From: DT-68 sp965263245
GTDB lineage: Bacteria; Bacillota_I; Bacilli_A; Mycoplasmatales; Metamycoplasmataceae
Reading direction: 5' to 3'
DNA length: 64,000 bases
Assembly (NCBI GenBank): GCA_965263245.1
Contig: CBDHHR010000925.1
Location: 1-64,000 of the forward strand
Shown here: piece by piece, positions 10,936 through 22,820 of the stretch
Position numbering within the stretch: position 1 is the first letter of the stretch
How the letters are laid out: each line of letters starts with the position of its first letter
Notes under the pieces: model-generated
The model's database searches: none
What the model saw: the letters and a program-made list of their open reading frames with translations, nothing else
Told to the model about the DNA's origin: nothing
Program-made: the position numbers and the translations under genes

Positions 10936-12420
10936 GACTGATTTCGACTGGTTTCGACTGGTTTCGACTGGTTTCGACTGGTTCCGACTGGTTCCGACTG
11001 GTTTCGACTGGTTTCGACTGGTTTCGACTGGTTCCGACTGGTTCCGACTGGTTCCGACTGGTTTCGACTGGTTCGACTGGTTCCGACTGGTTGAGACTGG
11101 TTCCGACTGGTTTCGACTGGTTCCGACTGGTTCCGACTGGTTTCGACTGGTTTCGACTGGTTTCGACTGGTTTCGACTGGTTTCGACTGGTTTCGACTGG
11201 TTTCGACTGGTTCCGACTGGTTTCGACTGGTTCCGACTGGTTCGACTGGTTCCGACTGGTTTCGACTGGTTTCGACTGGTTCCGACTGGTTCCGACTGGT
11301 TCAGACGACTGGTTTCGACTGGTTTCGACTGGTTTCGACTGGTTTCGACTGGTTTCCGACTGGTTTCGACTGGTTTCGACTGGTTCCGACTGGTTGAGAC
11401 TGGTTTCGACTGGTTTCGACTGGTTCCGACTGGTTTCGACTGGTTTCGACTGGTTTCGACTCGTTTCGACTAGTAGAGAGTGGTTGAGATTGGTTGACTG
11501 GTGGAAACTGGTTGACTGGTTTCGACTGGTTTCGGACTGGTTTCGACTGGCTTCGACCTGGTTTTTACTGGTTTCGACTGGTTTCGACTGGTAGAGACTG
11601 GTTGAGACTGGTAGAGACTGGTAGAGACTGGTTGAGACTGGTTTCGACTGGTTTCGACTGGTTTAGACTGGTTTTTACTGATTTTTCCGACTGGTTTCGA
11701 CTGGTTTCGACTGGTTTCGACTGGTTGAGTCTGGTTGAGACTGGTTGAGACTGGTTGAGACTGGTTGAGACTGGTAGAGACTGGTAGAGACTGGTTGAGA
11801 CTAGTTGAGACTGTTTCAGACTGGTTTCGACTGGTTTCGACTGGTTTCGGCTGGTTACGACTGGTTTCGACTGGTTTCGACTGGTTTCGACTGGTTTTTA
11901 CTGGTTTCGACTCATTTCGACTGGTGGAGACTGGTTGAGACTGGTAGAGACTGGTTGAGACTGGTAGTCGAGTGGTTTAGACTGGTTTCGGCTGGTTTCG
12001 GCTGGTTTCAGACTGGTTTCGACTGGTTTCGACTGGTTTCGACTGGTTAGACTGGTTTAGACTGGTAGAGACTGGTTGACCAGTTTCGGCTGGTTTCGAC
12101 TGGTTTAGACCGGTTTCGACTGGTTTTTACTGGTTTCGACTCGTTTCGACTGATAGAGACTGGTTGAGACTGGTTGAGACTTGTTGAGACTGGTAGAGAC
12201 TGGTTGAGACTGGTTGAGTCTAGTTCCGACTGTTTCAGACTGGTTTCGACTGGTTTCGACCGGTTTCGGCTGGTTTCGACTGGTAGAGACTGGTTGAGAC
12301 TGGTTGAGACTGGTTGAGACTGGTTGAGACTGGTAGAGACTGGTTGAGACAGGTAGTGACTAGTTTAGACTGGTTTCGACTGGTTTCGACTGGTTTCGAC
12401 TGGTTTTACTGTTTTCGACC
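10936..12420. repeat. Degraded patch 3, severe then mild
   Basis: From about 10,945 to 11,470 the sequence is dominated by TTTCGACTGG and TTCCGACTGG with register breaks (GGTTCGACTGG, TCAGACGACTGG). From 11,470 to 12,420 the modules can be followed but variants are partly erased: TTGACTGGTGGAAACTGG near 11,493 for the normal TAGTGACTGGTGGAAACTGG, and GTCGAGTGG near 11,967. The distance from GTTGGGACTG to the next module start is 884 bp against 907 bp in the clean copy at 4918-5825. The 183- and 167-codon frames at 10,922-11,594 exist only because variant units carrying stops are missing here. Confidence 0.65.
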
Positions 12421-14599
12421 CGTTTCGACTGGTAGAGACTGGTTGAGACTGGTAGAGACTGGTAGAGACTGGTTGAGACTAGTTTCGACTGGTTTAGACC
12501 GGTTTTTACTGGTTTCGACTCGTTTCGTCTGGTAGAGACTGGTTGAGACTGGTTGAGACTGGTAGAGACTGGTAGAGACTGGTTGAGACTGGTAGAGACT
12601 GGTAGAGACTGGTTGAGACTAGTTGGGACTGTTTCAGACTGATTTCTACTGGTTTCGACCGGTTTCGGCTGGTTTCGACTGGTTTTGATCGGTTTTTACT
12701 GGTTTCAACTCATTTCGACTGGTAGAGACTAGTTGAGACTGGTTGAGACTCGTTGAGACTAGTTGAGACTGGTAGAGACTGTTTGAGACCGGTTGAGACT
12801 GGTTGAGACTGGTTTCGACTCGTTTCGACTGGTAGAGACTGGTTGAGGCTGGTAGAGACTGGTAGAGACTGGTTGAGACTAGTTGAGACTGTTTCAGACT
12901 GATTTCTACTCGTTTCGACCGGTTTCGGCTGGTTTCGACTGGTTTCGACCGGTTTTTACTTGTTTCAACTCATTTCGACTGGTAGAGACTAGTTGAGACT
13001 GGTTGAGACTCGTTGAGACAAGTTGAGACTGGTAGAGACTGGTTTAGACGGGTTGAGATTGGTTGAGACTGGTTCCGACTGGTTTCAACTGGTTTCAGCT
13101 GGTTTCGACTGGTTTCGACCGATTTTTACTGGTTTTTACTGGTTTCGACTCGTTTCGACTGGTAGAGACTGGTTGAGACTGGTTGAGACTAGTTGAGACT
13201 GGTAGTGATTGGTTTAAACTGGCTTCGGCTGGTTTCGACTGGTTTCGACCGTTTTTTACTGGTTTCGACTCGTTTCGACTGGTAGAGACTGGTTGAGACT
13301 GGTAGAGACTGGTAGAGACTGGTTGAGACTAGTTGAGACTGTTTCAGAGTGATTTCTGCTGGTTTCGACCGGTTTCGGCTGGTTTCGACTGGTAGAGACT
13401 GGTTGAGACTGGTTGAGACTGGTTGAGACTGGTAGAGACTGGTAGAGACAGGTTGAGAGTAGTTGAGACTGTTTCAGAGTGATTTCTCCTGATTTAGGCT
13501 GGTTTCGACTTGTTTCGACCGGTGTTTACTGTTTTCGACCCGTTTCGACTGGTAGAGACTGGTTGAGACTGGTAGAGACTGGTTGAGACTGGTATAGACT
13601 GGTTGATACTGGTTGAGACTAGTTTCGACTGGTTACGACGGGTTTCGACGGGTTTAGACCGGTTTTTACTGGTTTCGACTCGTTTCAACTGGTAGAGACT
13701 GGTTGAGACTGGTAGAGACTGGTAGAGACTGGTTGAGACTAGTTGAGACTGTTTCAGACCGATTTCTACTCGTTTCTACCGGTTTCGGCTGGTTTCGACT
13801 GGTTTCGACCGGTTTTTACTGGTTTCAACTCATTTCGACTGGTAGAGACTAGTTGAGACTGGTTGAGACTCGTTGAGACAAGTTGAGACTGTTAGAGACT
13901 GGTTGAGACGGATTGAGATTGGATGAGACTGGTTCCGACTGGTTTCAACTGGTTTCAGCTGGTTTCGACTGGTTTTGACCGATTTTTACTGTTTTTTACT
14001 GGTTTCGACTCGTTTCGACTGGTAGAGACTGGTTGAGACTGGTTGAGACTAGTTGAGACTGGTAGAGACTGGTTGAGACTGGTAGTGATTGGTTCAAACT
14101 GGTTTCGGCTGGTTTCGTCTGGCTTCGACCTTTTTTTACTGGTTTCGACTCGTTTCGACTGGTAGAGACTGGTTGAGACTGGTAGAGACTGGTAGAGACT
14201 GGTTGAGACTAGTTTCGACTAGTTTCGACGGGTTTAGACCGGTTTTTACTGATTTTTACTGGTTTCGAATCGTTTCGACTAGTAGGGACTGGTTGAGTCT
14301 GGTTGAGACTGGTTGAGACTGGTTGAGACTGGTTGAGACTGGTAGAGACCGGTAGAGACTGGTTGAGACTAGTTGAGACTGTTTCAGACTGATTTCGACT
14401 GGTTTCGACCGGTTTCGGCTGGTTACGACTGGTTTCGACTGGTTTCGACTGGTTTCGACTGGTTTTTACTGGATTCGACTCATTTCGACTGGTGGAGACT
14501 GGTTGAGACTGGTAGAGACTGGTTGAGACTGGTAGTTAGTGGTTTAGACTGGTTTCGGCTGGTTTCGGCTGGTTTCAGCTGGTTTCGACTGGTTTCGAC
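12421..14599. repeat. 2.18-kb block copy C1 (sister of 15.7-17.9 kb)
   Basis: This matches 15,680-17,858 at offset 3,259 (module starts 14373 and 17632). It belongs to the 2.6-kb HOR type, in which the AGTTGTGACTGG branch is replaced by GAGACTGTTTGAGAC. A private difference near 13,488-13,499 (TCTCCTGATTTAGGC for TCTGCTGGTTTCGGC) introduces a minus-strand stop and shortens the frame there to 64 codons, against 114 in the sister. That free gain of a stop argues against coding. Similarity to the sister ends at about 14,599, where this copy lacks the 170-bp segment. Confidence 0.85.
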
Positions 14600-15679
14600 T
14601 CGTTTCGACTGGTAGAGCCTGGTTTAGACTGGTAGAGACTGGTTGAGGCCAGTTTCGGCTGGTTTCGACGGGTTTAGACCGGTTTTACTGGTTTTTACTG
14701 GTTTCGACTCGTTTCGACTGATAGAGACTGGTTGAGACTGGTTGAGACTGGTAGAGACTGGTTGAGACTGGTTGAGACTAGTTGAGACTGTTTCAGACTG
14801 ATTTCTGCTGGTTTCGACCGGTTTCGGCTGGTTTCGACTAGTAGAGACTGGTTGAGACTGGTTGAGACTGGTTGAGACTGGTTGAGACTCGTTGAGACTA
14901 GTTGAGACTGGTAGAGACTGGTTGAGACGGGTTGAGACAGGTAGAGACTGGTTCAGACTGGTAATGACTGGTTTCGACTGGTTTCGGCTGGTTTCGACTG
15001 GTTTCGACCGGTTTTTACTGGTTTCGACTCGTTTCGACTGGTAGAGACTGGTTGAGACTGGTAGAGACTGGCAGAGACTGGTTGAGACTAGTTTCGACTG
15101 GTTTGGACGGGTTTAGACCGGTTTTTACTGATTTTTACTGGTTTCGAATCGTTTCGACTAGTAGAGAGTGGTTGAGATTGGTAGTGACTGGTGGAAACTG
15201 GTAGTGACTGGTTTAGACTGGTTTCGCCTGTTTTCGACTGGTTTCGACCGGTTTTTACTGGTTTCGACTCGTTTCGACTGGTAGAGACTGGTTGAGACTG
15301 GTAGAGACCGGTAGAGACTGGTTGAGACTAGTTTCGACCGGTTTCGACGGGTTTAGAGTGGTTTCGGTTGGTTTCGACTGGTGGAGACCGGTTTTTACTG
15401 GTTTCGGCTCATTTCAACTGGTAGAGACTGGTTGAGACTAGTTGGGACTGGTAGAGACTGGTTGAGACTGGTTGAGACTAGTTGAGACTGTTTCAGACTG
15501 ATTTCTGCTGGTTTCGACCGGTTTCGGCTGGTTTCGACTAGTAGAGACTGGTTGAGACTGGTTGAGACTGGTTGAGACTGGTTGAGACTGGTAGAGACTG
15601 GTTGAGACAGGTAGTGACTAGTTTAGACTGGTTTCGGCTGGTTTCGACTTGTTTCGACCGGTGTTTACTGTTTTCGACC
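14600..15679. repeat. Mosaic junction segment between HOR types
   Basis: The segment starts in the usual module order (TAGAGCCTGG, TTTTACTGG, ATTTCTGCTGG near 14,793). Near 14,885 it switches directly to modules normally about 0.7 kb further on (GGTAATGACTGG near 14,960, TGGAAACTGG at 15,192, TTTCGGTTGG near 15,365, TTTCGGCTCATTTCAACTGG near 15,400). Near 15,470 it jumps back to ATTTCTGCTGG, which therefore occurs twice. Both switches fall in runs of TTGAGACTGG shared by the joined modules, as expected for unequal exchange or slippage between homologous units. Confidence 0.75.
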
Positions 15680-17945
15680 CGTTTCGACTGGTAGAGACTG
15701 GTTGAGACTGGTAGAGACTGGTAGAGACTGGTTGAGACTAGTTTCGACTGGTTTAGACCGGTTTTTACTGGTTTCGACTCGTTTCGTCTGGTAGAGACTG
15801 GTTGAGACTGGTTGAGACTGGTAGAGACTGGTAGAGACTGGTTGAGACTGGTAGAGACTGGTAGAGACTGGTTGAGACTAGTTGGGACTGTTTCAGACTG
15901 ATTTCTACTGGTTTCGACCGGTTTCGGCTGGTTTCGACTGGTTTTGATCGGTTTTTACTGGTTTCAACTCATTTCGACTGGTAGAGACTAGTTGAGACTG
16001 GTTGAGACTCGTTGAGACTAGTTGAGACTGGTAGAGACTGTTTGAGACCGGTTGAGACTGGTTGAGACTGGTTTCGACTCGTTTCGACTGGTAGAGACTG
16101 GTTGAGGCTGGTAGAGACTGGTAGAGACTGGTTGAGACTAGTTGAGACTGTTTCAGACTGATTTCTACTCGTTTCGACCGGTTTCGGCTGGTTTCGACTG
16201 GTTTCGACCGGTTTTTACTTGTTTCAACTCATTTCGACTGGTAGAGACTAGTTGAGACTGGTTGAGACTCGTTGAGACAAGTTGAGACTGGTAGAGACTG
16301 GTTTAGACGGGTTGAGATTGGTTGAGACTGGTTCCGACTGGTTTCAACTGGTTTCAGCTGGTTTCGACTGGTTTCGACCGATTTTTACTGGTTTTTACTG
16401 GTTTCGACTCGTTTCGACTGGTAGAGACTGGTTGAGACTGGTTGAGACTAGTTGAGACTGGTAGTGATTGGTTTAAACTGGCTTCGGCTGGTTTCGACTG
16501 GTTTCGACCGTTTTTTACTGGTTTCGACTCGTTTCGACTGGTAGAGACTGGTTGAGACTGGTAGAGACTGGTAGAGACTGGTTGAGACTAGTTGAGACTG
16601 TTTCAGAGTGATTTCTGCTGGTTTCGACCGGTTTCGGCTGGTTTCGACTGGTAGAGACTGGTTGAGACTGGTTGAGACTGGTTGAGACTGGTAGAGACTG
16701 GTAGAGACAGGTTGAGAGTAGTTGAGACTGTTTCAGAGTGATTTCTGCTGGTTTCGGCTGGTTTCGACTTGTTTCGACCGGTGTTTACTGTTTTCGACCC
16801 GTTTCGACTGGTAGAGACTGGTTGAGACTGGTAGAGACTGGTTGAGACTGGTATAGACTGGTTGATACTGGTTGAGACTAGTTTCGACTGGTTACGACGG
16901 GTTTCGACGGGTTTAGACCGGTTTTTACTGGTTTCGACTCGTTTCAACTGGTAGAGACTGGTTGAGACTGGTAGAGACTGGTAGAGACTGGTTGAGACTA
17001 GTTGAGACTGTTTCAGACCGATTTCTACTCGTTTCTACCGGTTTCGGCTGGTTTCGACTGGTTTCGACCGGTTTTTACTGGTTTCAACTCATTTCGACTG
17101 GTAGAGACTAGTTGAGACTGGTTGAGACTCGTTGAGACAAGTTGAGACTGTTAGAGACTGGTTGAGACGGATTGAGATTGGATGAGACTGGTTCCGACTG
17201 GTTTCAACTGGTTTCAGCTGGTTTCGACTGGTTTTGACCGATTTTTACTGTTTTTTACTGGTTTCGACTCGTTTCGACTGGTAGAGACTGGTTGAGACTG
17301 GTTGAGACTAGTTGAGACTGGTAGAGACTGGTTGAGACTGGTAGTGATTGGTTCAAACTGGTTTCGGCTGGTTTCGTCTGGCTTCGACCTTTTTTTACTG
17401 GTTTCGACTCGTTTCGACTGGTAGAGACTGGTTGAGACTGGTAGAGACTGGTAGAGACTGGTTGAGACTAGTTTCGACTAGTTTCGACGGGTTTAGACCG
17501 GTTTTTACTGATTTTTACTGGTTTCGAATCGTTTCGACTAGTAGGGACTGGTTGAGTCTGGTTGAGACTGGTTGAGACTGGTTGAGACTGGTTGAGACTG
17601 GTAGAGACCGGTAGAGACTGGTTGAGACTAGTTGAGACTGTTTCAGACTGATTTCGACTGGTTTCGACCGGTTTCGGCTGGTTACGACTGGTTTCGACTG
17701 GTTTCGACTGGTTTCGACTGGTTTTTACTGGATTCGACTCATTTCGACTGGTGGAGACTGGTTGAGACTGGTAGAGACTGGTTGAGACTGGTAGTTAGTG
17801 GTTTAGACTGGTTTCGGCTGGTTTCGGCTGGTTTCAGCTGGTTTCGACTGGTTTCGACCGGTTTTTACTGGTTTTTACTGGTTTCGACTGGTTTCGATTG
17901 GTAGAGACTGGTTGAGACAGGTTGAGACTAGTTGAGACTGGTAGA
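15680..17945. repeat. 2.2-kb block copy C2
   Basis: Sister of 12,421-14,599 at offset 3,259. Unlike that copy, it carries the 170-bp segment that begins near 17,851. The minus-strand frame at 16,603-16,947 reads the same as those at 9,075 and 33,935, so this sub-segment has at least three near-identical copies. The flank at 17,945 passes into a degraded patch. Confidence 0.85.
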
Positions 17946-18560
17946 GACTGGTTGAGACTGGTAGTGACTGGTTTAGACTGGTTTCGACTGGTTTCGACTG
18001 GTTTCGACCGGTTTTTACTGGTTTCGACTCGTTTCGACTGGTAGACTGGTTTAGACTGGTAGAGACTGGTTGAGACCAGTTTCGACTGGTTTCGACTGGT
18101 TTAGACCGGTTTTACTGGTTCGACTGGTTTCGACTGGTTTCGACTGGTTTCGACTGGTTTCGACTGGTTGAGACTGGTTGAGACTGGTAGAGACTGGTTG
18201 AGACTGGTTGAGACTAGTTGAGACTGTTTCAGACTGATTTCTACTGGTTTCGACCGGTTTCGGCTGGTTTCGACTGGTTTAGACTGGTTTTTACTGATTT
18301 CGACTGGTTTCGAATCGTTTCGACTGGTAGAGAGTGGTTGAGTCTGGTTTCGACTGGTCTCGACTGGTTTTGACTGGTAGAGACTGTTTGAGACTGGTTG
18401 AGACTGGTGTTTACTGTTTTCGACCCGTTTCGACTGGTAGAGACTGGTTGAGACTGGTTGAGACTGGTAGAGACTGGTTGAGACTGGTTAGACTGGTTGA
18501 TACTGGTTGAGACTGGTTTCGACTGGTTTCGACTGGTTTCGACTGGTTTAGACCGGTTTT
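17946..18560. repeat. Degraded patch 4
   Basis: Module order matches the region near 640-960 of the window: TTTCTAC near 18,240, a GAATCG/GAGAGTGG pair near 18,310-18,330, GGTCTCGACTGG near 18,357 and GTGTTTACTGTTTTCGACCC near 18,409. Many GACTCG, GACGGG and GGCTGG variants are flattened to GACTGG. Short units appear, such as TAGACTGG near 18,043 and TTAGACTGG near 18,487. Clean sequence resumes by about 18,560. Confidence 0.6.
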
Positions 18561-19190
18561 TACTGGTTTCAACTCATTTCGACTGGTAGAGACTAGTTGA
18601 GACTGGTTGAGACTCGTTGAGACAAGTTGAGACTGTTAGAGACTGGTTGAGACGGATTGAGATTGGATGAGACTGGTTCCGACTGGTTTCAACTGGTTTC
18701 AGCTGGTTTCGACTGGTTTTGACCGATTTTTACTGTTTTTTACTGGTTTCGACTCGTGTCGACTGGTAGAGACTGGTTGAGACTGGTTGAGACTAGTTGA
18801 GACTGGTAGAGACTGGTTGAGACTGGTAGTGATTGGTTTAAACTGGTTTCGGCTGGTTTCGACTGGCTTCGACCTTTTTTTACTGGTTTCGACTCGTTTC
18901 GACTGGTAGAGACTGGTTGAGACTGGTAGAGACTGGTAGAGACTGGTTGAGACTAGTTTCGACTGGTTTCGACGGGTTTAGACCGGTTTTTACTGATTTT
19001 TACTGGTTTCGACTCGTTTCGACTAGTAGGGACTGGTTGAGTCTGGTTGAGACTGGTTGAGACTGGTTGAGACTGGTTGAGACTGGTAGAGACTGGTAGA
19101 GACTGGTTGAGACTAGTTGAGACTGTTTCAGACTGATTTCGACTGGTTTCGACCGGTTTCGGCTGGTTTTTACTGGTTTCGACTGGTTTC
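18561..19190. repeat. Short island of mostly clean 2.6-kb-type modules
   Basis: The GGATTGAGATTGGATGAG module (18,656), GTTTAAAC (18,836), GGCTTCGACCTTTTTTT (about 18,868) and the TTCAGACTGATTTCGAC module (19,117) lie in normal order and spacing. The island matches 1,000-1,600 and 31,860-32,460. One private change, GACTCGTGTCGAC near 18,750, and some flattening after 18,960 suggest it grades into the degraded patch on its right. Confidence 0.7.
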
Positions 19191-20345
19191 GACTGGTGGA
19201 GACTGGTTGAGACTGGTAGAGACTGGTTGAGACTGGTAGTTAGACTGGTTTAGACTGGTTTCGAGACTGGTTTCGGCTGGTTTCAGCTGGTTTCGACTGG
19301 TTTCGACCGGTTTTTACTGGTTTTTACTGGTTTCGACTGGTTTCGACTGGTAGAGACTGGTTGAGACAGGTTGAGACTAGTTGAGACTGGTAGAGACTGG
19401 TTGAGACTGGTAGTGAATGGTTTAGACTGGTTTCGGCTGGTTTCGACTTGTTTCGACCGGTTTTTACTGGTTTCGACTCGTTTCGACTGGTAGAGACTGG
19501 TTTAGACTGGTAGAGACTGGTTGAGACTGGTTTCGACTGGTTTCGACTGGTTTAGACCGGTTTACTGGTTTTTACTGGTTTCGACTCGTTTCGACTGATA
19601 GAGACTGGTTGAGACTGGTTGAGACTGTTGAGACTGGTAGAGACTGGTTGAGACTGGTTGAGACTGGACTGTTTCGATTTCTGCTGGTTTCGACGGTTTG
19701 CTGGTTTTGACTAGTAGACTGGTTGAGACTGGTTGAGACTGGTTGAGACTGGTTGAGACTGGTAGAGACTGGTTGAGTTTAGACTGGTTTCGGCTGGTTT
19801 CGACTTGTTTCGACCGGTGTTTACTGTTTCGACCCGTTTCGACTGGTAGAGACTGGTTGAGACTGGTAGTTGGTAGAGACTGGTTGAGACTAGTTTCGAC
19901 TGGTTCGACGGGTTTCGACGGGTTTTAGACTGGTTTTTACTGGTTTCGACTGGTGGTAGAGCCTGGTTGAGACTGGTTGAGACTGGTAGAGACTGGTAGA
20001 GACTGGTTGAGACTGGTTGAGACTGTTTCAGATTTCTACTGGTTTCGACCGGTTTCGGCTGGTTGAGACGGTTTTTACTGGTTTCAACTCATTTCGACTG
20101 GTTTTGAGACTGGTTGAGACTCGTTGAGACTAGTTTGACTGGTAGAGACTGGTTGAGACTGGTTGAGACTGGTAGAGACTGGGTTTGAGACTTGAGAGAC
20201 TGGTAGAGACTGGTTGAGACTGGTTTAGAGACTGGTTCGACTGGTTTCGACTGGTTTCGACTGGTTTTTACTGGTTTCGACTGGTTTCGACTGGTACTGG
20301 TTTCGACTGGTTGAGACTGGTAGAGACTGGTTGAGACTGGTAGAG
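19191..20345. repeat. Degraded patch 5: strong register loss
   Basis: The early part is mildly altered (TTAGACTGG near 19,230, TTTCGAGACTGG near 19,259). From about 19,640 to 20,330 units are truncated or fused, for example GGACTGTTTCGATTTC near 19,665, GGTAGTTGGTAGAGAC near 19,865 and GGGTTTGAGACTTGAGAG near 20,178. The remaining marks (ATTTCTGCTGG, GTGTTTACTG, TTTCAACTCA) keep the order of a 3.36-kb HOR, so a normal copy seems to underlie it. Neighbouring copies show no indels of this kind. Confidence 0.65.
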
Positions 20346-22820
20346 ACTGGCAGAGACTGGTTGAGACTAGTTTCGACTGGTTTGGACGGGTTTAGACCGG
20401 TTTTTACTGATTTTTACTGGTTTCGAATCGTTTCGACTAGTAGAGAGTGGTTGAGATTGGTAGTGACTGGTGGAAACTGGTAGTGACTGGTTTAGACTGG
20501 TTTCGCCTGTTTTCGACTGGTTTCGACCGGTTTTTACTGGTTTCGACTCGTTTCGACTGGTAGAGACTGGTTGAGACTGGTAGAGACCGGTAGAGACTGG
20601 TTGAGACTAGTTTCGACCGGTTTCGACGGGTTTAGAGTGGTTTCGGTTGGTTTCGACTGGTGGAGACCGGTTTTTACTGGTTTCGGCTCATTTCAACTGG
20701 TAGAGACTGGTTGAGACTAGTTGGGACTGGTAGAGACTGGTTGAGACAGGTTGAGATTGGTTGAGACTGGTTCCGACTGGTTTTGACCGCTTTCGACTGG
20801 TTTCAGCTGATTTCTACTGGTTTCGAACGGTTTTTTACTAGTTTCGACTCGTTTCGACTGGTAGAGAGTGGTTGAGACTGGTTGAGACTGGTAGTGACTG
20901 GTTTAGACTTGTTTCGGCTGGTTTCGACAGGTTTCGACCGGTTTTTACTGGTTTCGACTCATTTCGACTGGTAGAGACTGGTTGAGACTGGTAGAGACTG
21001 GTTGAGACTAGTTTTGACTGGTTTTGATGGGTTTAGACCGGTTTTTACTGGTTTCGACTGGTTTCGACTGGTTTCGACTGGTAGAGACTGGTTGAGACTG
21101 TTTGAGACTGGTAGAGACTGGTTGAGACTGTTTGAGACTGGTAGAGTCTGGTAGAGACTGATAGTGACTGGTAGAGACTGGTAGTGACTGGTTTAGACTG
21201 GTTTCGGATGTTTTCGACTGGTTTCGACCGGTTTTTACTGGTTTCGACTCGTTTCGACTAGTAGAGACTGGTTGAGACTGGTAGAGACCGGTAGAGACTG
21301 GTTGAGACTAGTTTCGACTGGTTTCGACGGGTTTAGAGTGGTTTCGGTTGGTTTCGACTGGTGCAGACCGGTTTTTACTGGTTTCGACTCATTTCACTGG
21401 TAGAGACTGGTTGAGACTGGTTGAGCCTCGTTGAGACTAGTTGGGACTGGTAGAGACTGGTTGAGACGGGTTGAGATTGGTTGAGACTGGTTCCGACTGG
21501 TTTTGACCGCTTTCGACTGGTTTCAGCTGGTTTCTACTGGTTTCGACCGGTTTTTACTGGTTTCGTCTCGTTTCGACTGGTAGAGACTGGTTGAGACTGG
21601 TAGAGACTAGTTGAGACTGTTTCAGACCGATTTCTACTGGTTTCTACCGGTTTCGGCTGGTTTCGACTGGTTTCGACCGGTTTTTACTGGTTTCAACTCA
21701 TTTCGACTGGTAGAGACTAGTTGAGACTGGTTGAGACTCGTTGAGACAAGTTGAGACTGTTAGAGACTGGTTGAGACGGATTGAGATTGGATGAGACTGG
21801 TTCCGACTGGTTTCAACTGGTTTCAGCTGGTTTCGACTGGTTTTGACCGATTTTTACTGTTTTTTACTGGTTTCGACTCGTTTCGACTGGTAGAGACTGG
21901 TTGAGACTGGTTGAGACTAGTTGAGACTGGTAGAGACTGGTTGAGACTGGTAGTGATTGGTTTAAACTGGTTTCGGCTGGTTTCGTCTGGCTTCGACCTT
22001 TTTTTACTGGTTTCGACTCGTTTCGACTGGTAGAGACTGGTTGAGACTGGTAGAGACTGGTAGAGACTGGTTGAGACTAGTTTCGACTAGTTTCGACGGG
22101 TTTAGACCGGTTTTTACTGATTTTTACTGGTTTCGAATCGTTTCGACTAGTAGGGACTGGTTGAGTCTGGTTGAGACTGGTTGAGACTGGTTGAGACTGG
22201 TTGAGACTGGTAGAGACCGGTAGAGACTGGTTGAGACTAGTTGAGACTGTTTCAGACTGATTTCGACTGGTTTCGACCGGTTTCGGCTGGTTACGACTGG
22301 TTTCGACTGGTTTCGACTGGTTTCGACTGGTTTTTACTGGATTCGACTCATTTCGACTGGTGGAGACTGGTTGAGACTGGTAGAGACTGGTTGAGACTGG
22401 TAGTTAGTGGTTTAGACTGGTTTCGGCTGGTTTCGGCTGGTTTCAGCTGGTTTCGACTGGTTTCGACCGGTTTTTACTGGTTTTTACTGGTTTCGACTGG
22501 TTTCGATTGGTAGAGACTGGTTGAGACAGGTTGAGACTAGTTGAGACTGGTAGAGACTGGTTGAGACTGGTAGTGAATGGTTTAGACTGGTTTCGGCTGG
22601 TTTCGACTTGTTTCGACCGGTTTTTACTGGTTTCGACTCGTTTCGACTGGTAGAGCCTGGTTTAGACTGGTAGAGACTGGTTGAGGCCAGTTTCGGCTGG
22701 TTTCGACGGGTTTAGACCGGTTTTACTGGTTTTTACTGGTTTCGACTCGTTTCGACTGATAGAGACTGGTTGAGACTGGTTGAGACTTGTTGAGACTGGT
22801 AGAGACTGGTTGAGACTGGT
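20346..22820. repeat. 3.36-kb HOR, copy L1 (right part) into L2 (left part)
   Basis: The order is TGGAAACTGG (20,471), TTTCGCCTG, TTTCGGTTGG (about 20,641), GACCGCTTTCGACTGG (about 20,785), TTTCGAACGG (about 20,821), TTTTGATGGG (about 21,021), GATAGTGACTGG (about 21,159), TTTCGGATGTTTTCGAC (about 21,201), the 9-bp unit TTTCACTGG (about 21,392), GAGCCTCG (about 21,423), GGATTGAGATTGGATGAG (21,778), GTTTAAAC (21,960) and the TTCAGACTGATTTCGAC module (22,241). This is the most complete module order in the window. The next copy lies about 3.2 kb downstream. Confidence 0.85.
22461..22630. repeat. 170-bp (17-unit) presence/absence segment
   Basis: These 17 units lie between TTTCAGCTGG-TTTCGACTGG and TTTCGACTCG-TTTCGACTGG-TAGAGCC. 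Copies with module starts at 1521, 7525, 17632, 19117, 22241, 25403, 32385, 38162 and 53139 carry the segment; those at 4099, 5825, 10103, 14373 and 34963 lack it cleanly. Because the loss is an exact multiple of 10 bp and is shared by several copies, it marks two HOR lineages. The length is close to nucleosome scale, which may be coincidence. Confidence 0.75.

Noticed and set aside
10922..11473. 183-codon plus-strand ORF with FDWFRLVSTG repeats as a structural or surface repeat protein
   Set aside because: The same peptide arises in every frame of the array. This frame is open only because variant units with stops are missing in this patch, and it overlaps another long frame (11,091-11,594).
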